Positions 53,035 to 61,787 of a stretch of DNA of 64,000 nt are shown one piece after another. Origin of the DNA: Bog-756 sp963830165 (GTDB lineage: Bacteria > Actinomycetota > Acidimicrobiia > Acidimicrobiales > RAAP-2); contig CAWHKZ010000005.1 of assembly GCA_963830165.1 (NCBI GenBank), forward strand, positions 124,001 to 188,000, written 5' to 3'. Each line of letters opens with the position of its first letter. The first letter of the stretch is position 1. Under the pieces are notes generated by a model. It did no database searches. It saw only the letters and a list, made by a program, of their open reading frames with translations, and was not told where the DNA came from. The position numbers and the translations under genes are program-made.

Positions 53035-53304
53035 ATGACCGACGGACCGAAGCTGGACTCGCACCACCGGAAGACGGTGGAGAAGCTCTTCTCGCACCCC
53101 ACCAGCCACAACATCCAGTGGCACGACGTCCTGTCGCTGCTCGAGGCCGTGGGTCAGACCGAGGAGGTCCACGACGGTCGGTTCAAGGTCACCCTCGGCG
53201 ACGAGACCCAGACCTTCGACGCCCCTCGCGGCCACGACGTCGACACCCAGCAGATCGTCGACCTCCGCCGGATGCTGCAGGGCGTCGGCCTCGGGCCCTC
53301 GTAG
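53035..53304 (+). CDS. Small conserved protein, HicA-like fold candidate
   Basis: 89 residues from ATG 53035 behind GGAGGACCGG. HHRKTVEKLFSHPTSHNIQWHDVLSLLEAVGQTEEVHDGRFKVTLGDETQTFDAPRGHDVDTQQIVDLRRML shows helix-beta-beta-beta-helix order and resembles HicA/YcfA-like mRNA interferases. The catalytic His of HicA would map to the PRGHD segment. There is no HicB antitoxin next to it, so it is more likely a stand-alone conserved protein than a toxin-antitoxin pair. Confidence 0.6.
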   Translation: MTDGPKLDSHHRKTVEKLFSHPTSHNIQWHDVLSLLEAVGQTEEVHDGRFKVTLGDETQTFDAPRGHDVDTQQIVDLRRMLQGVGLGPS

Positions 53305-53309
53305 CCCGG

Positions 53310-54089
53310 CTACTGCTGGGACGACCCCCGCTCGATGATGGCGTCACGCCGGCCCTGGAACGCGGCCGGGTCGAAGTGCTCCTTCATCCATCGCCCCGAC
53401 CAGCGGGCCTCGTCGCGATAGGACCCGTCGTCGCCCCGGTGGGCCAGGGCCCCGTACATGGCACGAACCTCGGCGACGGTGGCCCGGTCGGACTCGGCGA
53501 TGGACCCGGCGAGCTCGAGCGCCCGGGGCAGCAGGTCGTCGTGAGGCACCACCTCGTTGACGAGGCCCCAGGCGCACGCCGTGTCCGCGTCCACGAAGTT
53601 CCCGGTGAGCGACATCTGCCGGGCCCGGTTGATGCCGACCAGCCGGGGTAGGCGGATGGTCATGCCCCCGGCCGGCAGGACGCCGACCCGGGCATGGGTG
53701 TCGGCGAAGGTCGCCCGCACCGAGGCGATCAGGAAGTCGCAGCCGAGGGCCAGCTCCAGGCCCCCCGTGACCGCCGGGCCGTTGACCGCCCCGATGATCG
53801 GGACGCCGATGCCGGGGGTGAGTCCCCGGCCGGCGGCCGTCCTTTCGTCGCCGTCCCGGGGGGCGGCCGCCACCTCGTCGTAGGTCCGGGCCAGGTCGGT
53901 CAGGTCGAGGCCGGCGCAGAATGCAGGGTCGCGGCCGGTGAGGACGATGGCGCCCACCCCCGGATCGGCGTCGGCATCGACCAGGGCCCGGCCGAGCGAG
54001 GCGATCATCGCCCCGGTCAGGGCGTTGCGGGCCTCGGGACGGTCGAGGATGACGAGCCGGACCGGCCCGTGGGTCTCGGTGGTGATCAC
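53310..54089 (-). CDS. Enoyl-CoA hydratase/isomerase family protein
   Basis: 259 residues of crotonase fold. RLVILDRPEARNALTGAMI is the first strand, FCAGLDLTDL forms part of the oxyanion site, and GPAVTGGLELALGCDFLIAS contains the first catalytic Glu. Where classical hydratases have the second catalytic Glu (PEIxxG) this protein reads THARVGVLPAGG, so it belongs to a large subgroup that lacks it and may act as an isomerase or on unusual acyl groups. Genes around it suggest catabolism of organic acids. Confidence 0.88.
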   Translation of the reverse strand: MITTETHGPVRLVILDRPEARNALTGAMIASLGRALVDADADPGVGAIVLTGRDPAFCAGLDLTDLARTYDEVAAAPRDGDERTAAGRGLTPGIGVPIIGAVNGPAVTGGLELALGCDFLIASVRATFADTHARVGVLPAGGMTIRLPRLVGINRARQMSLTGNFVDADTACAWGLVNEVVPHDDLLPRALELAGSIAESDRATVAEVRAMYGALAHRGDDGSYRDEARWSGRWMKEHFDPAAFQGRRDAIIERGSSQQ

Positions 54090-54179
54090 GCCCCTTTGCT
54101 ACCACCGCCGGGGCGGGGCCGGCCGGTGCGCTGGCATGATGAGGCCGTCCACCGGACGAGTGCCGGCGAGGGAGGGGCC

Positions 54180-54386
54180 GTGACCGTCGAGACCGCCAGG
54201 GACCACCAGGTACCCGCCGCCGGCGCCTATGTCGACCCCGACCGCTACGAGGCGGAGCGGCGGGCGATCTTCGCCCGGGAGTGGACGGCCGTCGGCACCG
54301 TCGACCAGGTGGCGGGCCCCTCAGTCCACGTCACGAGACCGGGGTGGCGCTCGTCCAGTCGCTGGTCGCCGACGCCCTCGCCGTAG
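54180..54386 (+). pseudogene. 5' fragment of a Rieske aromatic-ring dioxygenase alpha-subunit gene
   Basis: From GTG 54180 (GGAGGGG upstream) the frame reads AGAYVDPDRYEAERRAIFARE, then WTAVGTVDQVAGP, the N-terminus of Rieske ring-hydroxylating oxygenases. At about residue 45 similarity stops and the frame ends at 54386. The Rieske Cys-His-Cys-His motif and the iron domain are missing. The following DNA reads in another frame ETGVALVQSLVADALAV before a stop, possibly the end of another gene. A deletion has probably fused two fragments. Confidence 0.65.
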
Positions 54387-54395
54387 TCTGACGCC

Positions 54396-55388
54396 GTGCT
54401 CGCTCTCCTCACCCGCACCGCCCACGACTCCTTCGCCGCCCGGCTGGACCGGCCCGGTGTGGAGTGGCTGGTCATGGAAGCCGACGGCAGCCTGACCGGA
54501 CCCGACGGGTCGGCCGTGCCGTGGCCCGAGGCCCGTCCCGAGGTGGCCTGGGCCACGTCCGACCTGTTCCGGCCCGGCGCCCCGGTGGCCGCCTTCTTCC
54601 GGTTCGTGGTCGACAGCACGACGCTGCGGTGGTTCCAGTCACCCGCCGCCGGCTACGACAGCGAGCCGTTCCGGTTGATGGCCGCCAACGGCGTGCGGGT
54701 CTCCAACGCCCACGTCAACAGCCTGCCGATCGCCGAGTTCGTGCTGCGGGCCGTGCTCGACGAGTTCCAGGGAGCGGCCGAGTGGCGCCGCCAGGCCACC
54801 GCTCTCGAGTGGCGCATCCACGACTGGCGCGAGGTGGCCGGCACCACCTGGCTGGTGGTCGGCCTCGGTCACATCGGCGGTGCGGTGGCCGTGCGGGCCC
54901 GGGCGCTCGGGGCGACGGTCATCGGCTGCCGCCGGCACCCGTCGCCCGACGACCCTGCCGACCGGACGGTCACCCCGGACCAGCTCGCCGACGTCGTGGG
55001 CGAGGCCGACGTGGTGGTCCTGAGCGCCCCGGCCAGCGCCAGCACCGACCAGCTGGTCGACGCCGGGTTCCTGGGCGCCATGCGGCCCGACAGCGTCCTC
55101 GTGAACGTGGGTCGGGGCAGCCTCGTCGACGAGGATGCCCTGCTCGCCGCCCTCGACACCGGCACGCCGTCGGCTGCCGTGCTCGACGTCTTCGCCACCG
55201 AGCCCCTCCCCCCGGACCACCCCTTCTGGACCCACCCCCGGGTGCGGATCACCCCGCACAACGCAGCCGGTGGCTTCGGCCGGCTGGAGCGCCAGGCCGA
55301 CGTGTTCGACGCCAACCTCGACCGCTGGCTGGCGGGCGACCCCCTGGAGGACGACGTGACCGAGGCCATCGGGGCGCAGCACGCATGA
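54396..55388 (+). CDS. D-2-hydroxyacid dehydrogenase
   Basis: 330 residues from GTG 54396. NAD-binding TTWLVVGLGHIGGAVAVRARALGATVIGCRR; Arg in LVNVGRGSLVDEDALL, Glu in VFATEPLPPDHPFW and His in RITPHNAAGG form the catalytic triad of the family. Such enzymes reduce 2-keto acids to D-hydroxy acids. The N-terminal half is less conserved, so substrate is open. It overlaps the next gene by four bases (ATGA), so they form an operon. Confidence 0.92.
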   Translation: MLALLTRTAHDSFAARLDRPGVEWLVMEADGSLTGPDGSAVPWPEARPEVAWATSDLFRPGAPVAAFFRFVVDSTTLRWFQSPAAGYDSEPFRLMAANGVRVSNAHVNSLPIAEFVLRAVLDEFQGAAEWRRQATALEWRIHDWREVAGTTWLVVGLGHIGGAVAVRARALGATVIGCRRHPSPDDPADRTVTPDQLADVVGEADVVVLSAPASASTDQLVDAGFLGAMRPDSVLVNVGRGSLVDEDALLAALDTGTPSAAVLDVFATEPLPPDHPFWTHPRVRITPHNAAGGFGRLERQADVFDANLDRWLAGDPLEDDVTEAIGAQHA

Positions 55389-56293
55389 CCTACCGGCCCC
55401 TGCCCGATGCCCCGCCGTGGTTCACCCGCGCCCTCGAGGTCCCCCGTGGGGACCTGACCGTGGATGTCGACGGCTGTCCCATCCATGCCCTGACCTTCGG
55501 CACGCCGGGCACGCGCGGTCTCGTCTTCGTCCACGGCGGCGGGGCCCATGCCCACTGGTGGACCCATGTGGCCGCCACCTTCGCCGAGGAGTTCCGGGTG
55601 GTGTGCCCCGACCTGTCGGGCCACGGTGACAGCGGGCACCGGCCGTCGTACTCGCTCGAACAGTGGACGGACGAGGTGATGGCCGTGGCCGATGCCGGCG
55701 ACATCGCCGGCCCGCCGGTGGTGGTGGGCCACTCGATGGGCGGCTTCGTGACCATCGGCACGGCCGCGCTCCACGGCGACGCCGTGAGCGGTGCCATCGT
55801 GTGCGACTCGCCGGTCACCGAGCCCGACCCCGAGATCGCCTCCTATCGGCTGAAGGAGGCCTTCGGCATGCCCCGGGTCTACGCGACCCCCGAGGAGGCG
55901 TTCGCCCACTTCCGGACCGTCCCGGCCCAGGAGCACTATCTCGACTACGTCATCGACCACGTGGCCCACCACTCGGTGCGACCGGCCGAAGGCGGCTACC
56001 AGTGGAAGTTCGACCGGAACGTCTTCGCCCAATTCAGCGGCAGCATGCGCAGTGTCGCCCAGCCCTACCTGGCCCGGGTGCACAGCCGGTTCGCCCTGCT
56101 CCGATCCGAGCACGGGCTGGTCACCCGCGACATCGGGCGCTTCATGTACGAGGAGCTGGGACGGGTGACCCCGGTCATCGAGATCCCCGAGGCCGGCCAC
56201 CACGCCATGCTCGACCAGCCACTGATCCTGCTGACGGCGCTGCGGACCCTGCTGGCCGACTGGGACCACTCCGAGCCCCGGCGGCGGGCCTGA
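55385..56293 (+). CDS. Alpha/beta hydrolase
   Basis: 302 residues from ATG 55385, which overlaps the previous stop. GLVFVHGGGAHAHWWTHVA is the oxyanion strand, VVGHSMGGFVTIGTAAL has the Ser nucleophile, and IEIPEAGHHAMLDQPLILLTALRTLL has the His; VCDSPVTEPDP lies in the cap. Typical for C-C bond hydrolases, lactonases or haloperoxidase-like enzymes. Coupled with the hydroxyacid dehydrogenase, it probably acts on the same substrate path, which I cannot name. Confidence 0.9.
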   Translation: MTYRPLPDAPPWFTRALEVPRGDLTVDVDGCPIHALTFGTPGTRGLVFVHGGGAHAHWWTHVAATFAEEFRVVCPDLSGHGDSGHRPSYSLEQWTDEVMAVADAGDIAGPPVVVGHSMGGFVTIGTAALHGDAVSGAIVCDSPVTEPDPEIASYRLKEAFGMPRVYATPEEAFAHFRTVPAQEHYLDYVIDHVAHHSVRPAEGGYQWKFDRNVFAQFSGSMRSVAQPYLARVHSRFALLRSEHGLVTRDIGRFMYEELGRVTPVIEIPEAGHHAMLDQPLILLTALRTLLADWDHSEPRRRA

Positions 56294-56296
56294 GGG

Positions 56297-57757
56297 CTAC
56301 CAGCCCGAGGCGGCCACGATCGGAGCGTTGAGGTGGGCGCCGGCCATGCTGCCGTCGGACGGGGCGTCGCCGTAGGGGTAGACGGCTCCCGAGGCCGTGG
56401 CCACCCAGTAGCCCGCTCCGTCGGAGGTGGCGATCACCGCGGTGGCCGTATCGCCGCCCAGTGTGCCGGCCGGGCTGCCGAACTTGGAGGCGTCACCGAA
56501 CGGGACGACCTTGCCGTCGGCAAACAGGATCCAGTACCCGCCACCGTCCGGGGTCCGCACCGCCGAGGTCACCGGCACCGACCGCGCCGCCGGGGCCCCG
56601 AGGTACGGGGCGTCGCCGAAGGCGTAGACGGCGCCGGTGGCCGTCACGAGCCAGTAGCCGTCGCCGGAGGCGTCGGGCATGACGGCCACGGCCGAGCCGG
56701 AACAGCCGCCGATACCGGGACACGAACCGGCGAACTTGGCGTCACCGAAGGCGAAGACGCCGCCGTCGGAGGCCACCATGAAGTAGCCGCCGCCGTTGGA
56801 CGACGGCACGATGCCCACGATCGGGGCGGCCAGGGCCGGGCGGCCGACGGTCCCGGCCGGGGCGAACCCGAGGCCGGGCAGCGAGCCGAAGTACCCGGAG
56901 TCCCCGAAGGCGAAGACGCCGCCGTCGGAGGCCACCAGCCAGTAGCCCTTGCGGTCCGAGGTCGGCGAGATGCCGACCACCGGACGTTGGAGCACCAGGC
57001 TGCCGGTGGAGCCGTAGAAGCCGGCCGAGCCGAAGGAGAAGATCCCGCCGTCGGCGCCGACGAGCCAGTACCCGTGGCCGTCACCGTTGCCGCTCGAGAC
57101 GGCGGTGACCGTCACCGTGAACGGCCCGGCCGTGGCGGGCGAACCCACGCCGTCCTGGGCCCGGACCGAGTAGGCGAAGGACGAGGTTCCCTCCGGCGCG
57201 GTGCCCGACACCACACCGGAGGCCGAGCCCACCGACAGCCACGACGGAGCGCCGACGAGGGCGAAGGACGGGGCCGGGTAACCGGACACGAAGAACCCGT
57301 ACGAGTAGGACTTGCCGGCCCCGACGGAGAGCGGTGGGGTCTGGCGGATGAAGGACGGGGCGGTCGGGGTGGTCAGCGGGGTCACCGCGACCTCCCGGGT
57401 GGCCGAGGCACTGCGCCCGACCGAGTCCGTGACCGTGAGCGTGACCGAGTAGCTGCCCGGCGACACGAAGATGTGGGACGGGGTGATCCCGGTCTGCGTG
57501 GGCGTTGCGTCGTCGAAGGACCAGGTGTACGAGGCGATGCCGTTGGGGTCGCTCGAGGCCGACGCGTCGAAGGAGACCGGCAGGGTGGCGGTCGGATCGG
57601 TGGTGGTCACCGTGAAGGAGGGCACGGGTAGTGCCGACGCCGACGCCGACGCGGCGGGCACCAGCGCCACGAAGCCGGCCGACAGCAGGGCCAGGAGAAG
57701 GGCCGCGACGACGGTGGTGCACCGCTCGCCCCGCCTGCCTCCGGGGTGGTCCCTCAT
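56297..57757 (-). CDS. Secreted PKD-domain protein with GYWLV/FGDA repeats
   Basis: 486 residues from ATG 57757 (GGAGG upstream). Signal peptide VAALLLALLSAGFVALVPAASA at about 14-38. A PKD domain (VSFDASASSDPNGIASYTWSFDD...VSPGSYSVTLTVTDSVG) at about 45-125, a second Ig-like domain (YGFFVSGYPAPSFALVG) to about 235, then six repeats of the form GYWLVASDGGVFAFGDA...G. These tryptophan/aromatic repeats are widespread in Acidimicrobiia and often attached to cell-wall hydrolases or binding domains. No hydrolase is present here, so binding to the wall or a polymer is inferred. Confidence 0.88.
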   Translation of the reverse strand: MRDHPGGRRGERCTTVVAALLLALLSAGFVALVPAASASASALPVPSFTVTTTDPTATLPVSFDASASSDPNGIASYTWSFDDATPTQTGITPSHIFVSPGSYSVTLTVTDSVGRSASATREVAVTPLTTPTAPSFIRQTPPLSVGAGKSYSYGFFVSGYPAPSFALVGAPSWLSVGSASGVVSGTAPEGTSSFAYSVRAQDGVGSPATAGPFTVTVTAVSSGNGDGHGYWLVGADGGIFSFGSAGFYGSTGSLVLQRPVVGISPTSDRKGYWLVASDGGVFAFGDSGYFGSLPGLGFAPAGTVGRPALAAPIVGIVPSSNGGGYFMVASDGGVFAFGDAKFAGSCPGIGGCSGSAVAVMPDASGDGYWLVTATGAVYAFGDAPYLGAPAARSVPVTSAVRTPDGGGYWILFADGKVVPFGDASKFGSPAGTLGGDTATAVIATSDGAGYWVATASGAVYPYGDAPSDGSMAGAHLNAPIVAASGW

Positions 57758-57840
57758 CGTGCCTCCGCGTCCTCGGCCATGGTCAGTCAGCCACTCCATC
57801 GGCACGCCGTGGCCCCACCTTGAATCCGGGCCCCACGCCT

Positions 57841-58359
57841 CTATCCGGGCACACCGGGGCCAGGCCGCCAGAGCACCCGGCGGTGGGGCAGGTCCATGGG
57901 CCCGACGTAGACGTCGCCGCGGGGACGGAACCCGAGCGACTCGTAGAACGGCAGGGCGCCGACCCGGGCCGCGGCCCACACGGCCAGCCCGGCCCCGGCA
58001 GCGCGGCCCTGCACCGCGCCGAGCAGGGTGCGACCGACGCCCCGGCCCTGGAGCGCCGGGTCCACCGCCATCAGGGCGAGGCGGAGGGTGGCGGCTCCGG
58101 GCAGGGGGTCGACCAGCACCGTCACCCCTCCCACCACCCGGTCGCCGGGACCCACCACGGCCAGGTGGAGGGTGGATGGTTCGTCGTCGAACGGGTAGGA
58201 GGCGGGCAGGTCGCCACGCCCGTTGCGGAGGACGGCCCGGCGCAGGGCGACGAGGCGGGCCGGGTCCACCTCGACGAGCCGGCCCACCGCAGCCCCGATC
58301 GGCCCGTCGGGACGGGCCCACCACGGCCCCGACGACCCGACGACGGAGGTGGCGCCCAT
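57841..58359 (-). CDS. GNAT-family N-acetyltransferase
   Basis: 172 residues. RLALMAVDPALQGRGVGRTLLGAVQGRA carries the acetyl-CoA pyrophosphate loop (Q/R-x-x-G-x-G/A), and LPFYESLGFRPRGDVY is the last strand typical of GNAT. The N-terminal 40 residues are not conserved. The acceptor (amine, tRNA or protein) is unknown. It is divergent from the first P450 gene. Confidence 0.9.
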   Translation of the reverse strand: MGATSVVGSSGPWWARPDGPIGAAVGRLVEVDPARLVALRRAVLRNGRGDLPASYPFDDEPSTLHLAVVGPGDRVVGGVTVLVDPLPGAATLRLALMAVDPALQGRGVGRTLLGAVQGRAAGAGLAVWAAARVGALPFYESLGFRPRGDVYVGPMDLPHRRVLWRPGPGVPG

Positions 58360-58451
58360 CGCACCAGGGTAGGGACGTCACCGGAGCCGTGCGACGCATC
58401 GGATCCGGCCCCTGGACGCCAAATTGTGTCGTTAGTCACTAGACAATCACG

Positions 58452-58463
58452 AGAACGCGTTCT
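58452..58463. promoter_or_regulatory. KstR-like palindrome upstream of the P450 gene
   Basis: AGAACGCGTTCT is a perfect 12-bp palindrome 57 bases before the P450 start, in an AT-richer 160-base divergent region. It fits the actinobacterial KstR core AACnnGTT and, with the following A, 13 of 14 positions of the wider motif are either free or matched; only the leading T is G. A second partial dyad with TAGTCACTA lies just left of it at 58434-58442. Confidence 0.45.
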
Positions 58464-58520
58464 ACTGTCCCGATCGGAAGTGCGCCTGCCGGGCGCCGCC
58501 TGCCCGAGGAGGGAACGACG

Positions 58521-59753
58521 ATGCCGACCCAGACCCGACCGGCCTGCGAGTTCGACGTGCTCGACCGCAGCTTCTACCTCGACCCCCATTCCGCCTATGC
58601 ACGGCTGCGGGAGTCGTCACCGATCTCCTGGGACGAGAAGAACCGGCTGTGGGTGCTCACCCGCCACGAGGACGTCGCCTACGTCTCCACCCATGCCGAT
58701 GTCTTCTGCTCCGGCCAGGGGGTGCGGCCGACACAGTCCATCGACCTGTCGATCATCGGACTCGACGGGGAGCGCCACATCCGCCAGCGACGCCTGCTCA
58801 ACCAGGGTTTCTCCCCCCGCGTGATCCGTGCCATGGAGACCCGTGTGCGCCAGGTGGTCACCGAGGTGCTCGATGCCGTCGCCGACCGGGGGTCGTGCGA
58901 CTTCGTGTCCGATATCGCCATCCCCCTCCCACTCGTGGTCATCGCCGAGTTGATGGGGCTCCCCGTGGAGGACCGGTCCCGGCTCGGCGGGTGGTCGGAC
59001 CGGATGATGGGCGGTGAAGGCCGCACCGACCCCGACGACCCGATGATCCTGGACGCCACCGCCGCCTTCACCGAGTACGTGGGCTACGTGACCGCCATGG
59101 TCGAGGAGCGACGGTCCGCCCGTCGCGAGGGCCGGGATGCGCCCGCCGACATCATCACCACCCTGGTCGGGGCCGACGAGGACGGGGTGCTCGAGTCGAG
59201 CGAGGTACTGACCGAGGACGAGCTCACCATGTTCCTCGTGGTGCTGCTGGTGGCCGGCAACGAGACGACCCGCAACGCCATCGGCGGCGGGATGTGGGCG
59301 TTCCAGCGCTTTCCCGAGCAGTGGCAGCTGCTGCGCACCCACCCCGAGCACTTCGCCACCATGGCCGACGAGGTGGCCCGCTATGTCAGTCCGGTCATCA
59401 GCTTCGTGCGCACGGCCACCGTGGACACCGAGGTCCACGGCCAGCCCGTCGCCGCCGGTGAGCGGTTGCTCCTGCTCTACCAGTCGGCCAACCGCGACGG
59501 GGACATCTTCGAGCGACCGGACGTGTTCGACGTGGCCCGCAGCCCCAATCCCCATCTCGCCTTCGGGGTGGGCCCCCACGTCTGCATGGGCAGCAACCTG
59601 GCCCGCCTGGAGATCCGGGTCCTGTTCGAGGAGTTGATCCGGCGGTTCCCCGACATGCGGGCGGCGCCGGGGTTCACGCCCGTCTACAGCGGGCACGCAC
59701 TGGTGCACGCCATCGAGACGATGCCCGTCGAGTACACGCCCGAACGGGTCTGA
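58521..59753 (+). CDS. Cytochrome P450 (CYP125/142-like size class)
   Basis: 410 residues of bacterial class I P450. I-helix VVLLVAGNETTRNAI (about 245) with Asn at the usual acid/His position, ExxR in ADEVARYVSPV, and the heme loop AFGVGPHVCMGSNLARLE with its thiolate Cys (about 352). It needs ferredoxin and reductase, which are not nearby. The KstR-like palindrome upstream suggests sterol or fatty acid control, which would fit steroid-side-chain or cholesterol-type hydroxylation, but this is not proven. Confidence 0.92.
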   Translation: MPTQTRPACEFDVLDRSFYLDPHSAYARLRESSPISWDEKNRLWVLTRHEDVAYVSTHADVFCSGQGVRPTQSIDLSIIGLDGERHIRQRRLLNQGFSPRVIRAMETRVRQVVTEVLDAVADRGSCDFVSDIAIPLPLVVIAELMGLPVEDRSRLGGWSDRMMGGEGRTDPDDPMILDATAAFTEYVGYVTAMVEERRSARREGRDAPADIITTLVGADEDGVLESSEVLTEDELTMFLVVLLVAGNETTRNAIGGGMWAFQRFPEQWQLLRTHPEHFATMADEVARYVSPVISFVRTATVDTEVHGQPVAAGERLLLLYQSANRDGDIFERPDVFDVARSPNPHLAFGVGPHVCMGSNLARLEIRVLFEELIRRFPDMRAAPGFTPVYSGHALVHAIETMPVEYTPERV

Positions 59754-59772
59754 CCCGCAGCCGCGGCCCGGC

Positions 59773-60243
59773 TCAGTCGAGGTTCGGTCGGCGGTGGGAG
59801 TCGCGCGGGACGGGGAGCTTGCCGACCTGCAGTGCCAGGTCGTCCGCCGCCACCGTGGCCAGCGTGGCGTCGTCGAGCCGGTCACACAGGGCGTCGCGGG
59901 CCGCCGACCACACGCGGTGGAGGGCACAGACGTCGTCCCAGTGGCACGGTCCGCCCCGCAGTGCGCACTCGGAGGTGCGCAGCGGGCCCTCCATGGCCTC
60001 CACGATCTCGAGGACGGTGATCTCCTCGGCGGGGCGGGCCAGGCTGAAGCCGCCGGAAGGGCCCGAGCGCGACTTCAGCAGGCCGGCCTGGAGCAGCTCA
60101 CGCAGCACCTGCTGGAGGAAGCCGGTGGGAATGCCCATGACCTCGCCCACGGCGTTGGCCTTCACCGGGGACGCGTCGGCGTTGGCGATGTACACCAACG
60201 ACCGGATCGCGTAGTCCGTTCGCCGCGTCGGAACCAGCTTCAC
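59773..60243 (-). CDS. Rrf2-family regulator with Fe-S cysteines
   Basis: 156 residues. Winged helix TRRTDYAIRSLVYIANADASPVKANAVGEVMGIPTGFLQQVLRELLQAGLLKSRSGPSGGFSLARP is the Rrf2/IscR/NsrR DNA-binding region. ECALRGGPCHWDDVCALHRVW provides three cysteines with spacing CX6CX5C for an iron-sulfur cluster, close to NsrR and IscR. It lies between two P450 genes and divergent from the second; it may sense nitric oxide or iron-sulfur status. Its targets are unknown. Confidence 0.9.
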   Translation of the reverse strand: MKLVPTRRTDYAIRSLVYIANADASPVKANAVGEVMGIPTGFLQQVLRELLQAGLLKSRSGPSGGFSLARPAEEITVLEIVEAMEGPLRTSECALRGGPCHWDDVCALHRVWSAARDALCDRLDDATLATVAADDLALQVGKLPVPRDSHRRPNLD

Positions 60244-60409
60244 CCGGCAATGATGGCAGGCGTGCCCGGCCTACGCCCGCCCGCAGCGGGGACGGTCGGG
60301 GCCCGACGATACCCACGGGGCCCCGCCGGCCGATGAGTAGCATCGGTCCGTCGCGCCGGGTCCGCCCGGACGGCAGGTGGATCGTCCAGCGCACCAGTCG
60401 GGAGCAGCC

Positions 60410-61654
60410 ATGAGCGAACCGGACCCCCGGGGCAAGATCTTCGTCGATCCCGTGCTCTACGCCGATCAGGAGGCCTGGCACACGGTGGCGGCCGAACTCC
60501 GGGAGGAGGCGCCGGTGCTGCGGGTCGAGGTCGAGGGATACACGCCGTTCTGGGCGGTGACCCGCCACGAGGACGTCTTCGCCGTGTCGCGCGACAACCA
60601 GCACTTCCGCAACACCCGGAACCCGGTCGTGGCTCCCGACCTCCAGTTCGAGTTCCTCACCTCGATCGGGATCGAGGGCGAGACCCTCATCCACATGGAC
60701 GGTGACGAGCACCGCGACCACCGCGCCGTGGCCAACGACTGGTTCCGACCCCGGGCCGTGGCCCGGCGCCAGGCCGCCATCGACGCCATCGCCGACGAGT
60801 TCGTCGACATCTTCCGCCAGCTGGACGGGACGTGTGACTTCGCCCAGGACATCGCCGTGCCGTACACGCTCCGGGTGATCATGGGCATCTTCGGCATCCC
60901 CGAGGAGGACGAGCCCACCATGCTCAAGCTCACCCAGGGGATCTTCGGTGCCGCCGACCCCGAGTACCTCGGGGACCTCACCGACCCGATGGCCCTGCTG
61001 ACCGACACCATCGCCCAGTTCGAGGCCTACTTCGACGCCTTGACCGAGGACCGCCGCGCGCACCCGGCCGACGACCTGGCGACCGTCATCGCCACCTCCG
61101 AGGTCAACGGCTGCCCCATGGACTCCAACGCGCGCCTCTGGTACTACACGATCGTGGCCACGGCCGGCCACGACACCACGTCGTTCGCGCTGTCCGGCGG
61201 GCTCGAGGCGCTCCTGCGGGACCCGGTGCAGGTGGCGTCGCTCCAGGAACGGCCCGACCTCGTCAACAACGCGGTGGACGAGATGATCCGGTGGACCTCG
61301 CCGGTACGGCACTTCCTCCGCTACCTGACCCTACCGGCGACCCTGTCGGGGGTCGAGATCCCCGAAGGTGACCGTCTGCTGCTCTCCTACCCGTCGGCCA
61401 ACCGCGACGAGCGGATGTTCGACGAGGCCATGACCTTCGACGCGTCCCGTCCCAACGCCAACCGGATGATCGCCTTCGGCGGCGGCGAGCACTTCTGCCT
61501 GGGCTCGACCTTCGCCCGCAGGGAACTCCGCACCATCCTGGGGAAGCTGCTCGCCGCCGTCGACACCATCGAGGTGGCCGGTGCGCCCGAGTGGGCCCAG
61601 GCCAACTTCGTGGGTGGCGTCAAGCACCTGCCGGTGGCGGCCACCTTCCGCTGA
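60410..61654 (+). CDS. Cytochrome P450
   Basis: 414 residues from ATG 60410 (GGAG upstream). I-helix YTIVATAGHDTTSFAL (AGHDTT oxygen-binding motif), ExxR DEMIRWTSPV, heme loop FGGGEHFCLGSTFARRE with Cys thiolate. The first 30 residues lack a membrane anchor, as in soluble bacterial P450s. Only distantly similar to the first P450 of the window, so this is not a recent duplicate. Divergent from the Rrf2 regulator. Confidence 0.94.
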   Translation: MSEPDPRGKIFVDPVLYADQEAWHTVAAELREEAPVLRVEVEGYTPFWAVTRHEDVFAVSRDNQHFRNTRNPVVAPDLQFEFLTSIGIEGETLIHMDGDEHRDHRAVANDWFRPRAVARRQAAIDAIADEFVDIFRQLDGTCDFAQDIAVPYTLRVIMGIFGIPEEDEPTMLKLTQGIFGAADPEYLGDLTDPMALLTDTIAQFEAYFDALTEDRRAHPADDLATVIATSEVNGCPMDSNARLWYYTIVATAGHDTTSFALSGGLEALLRDPVQVASLQERPDLVNNAVDEMIRWTSPVRHFLRYLTLPATLSGVEIPEGDRLLLSYPSANRDERMFDEAMTFDASRPNANRMIAFGGGEHFCLGSTFARRELRTILGKLLAAVDTIEVAGAPEWAQANFVGGVKHLPVAATFR

Positions 61655-61787
61655 CCCGCATCCGGCCCACGCCGGGCGCGCGGCCGTCAGGTCCGACCAC
61701 CCGACCCCTCGCCGGACCGCCACCCACCGCGGTGGCACCGGGAGGTGCTCCGACCCGCTCGTTGCGGTCGGAAGACCCTGTCGATGG

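Noticed and set aside
56297..58399. A 700-codon version of the PKD protein starting at 58399
   Set aside because: The first 214 codons are the antisense of the GNAT gene and intergenic DNA. The signal peptide and GGAGG support ATG 57757.
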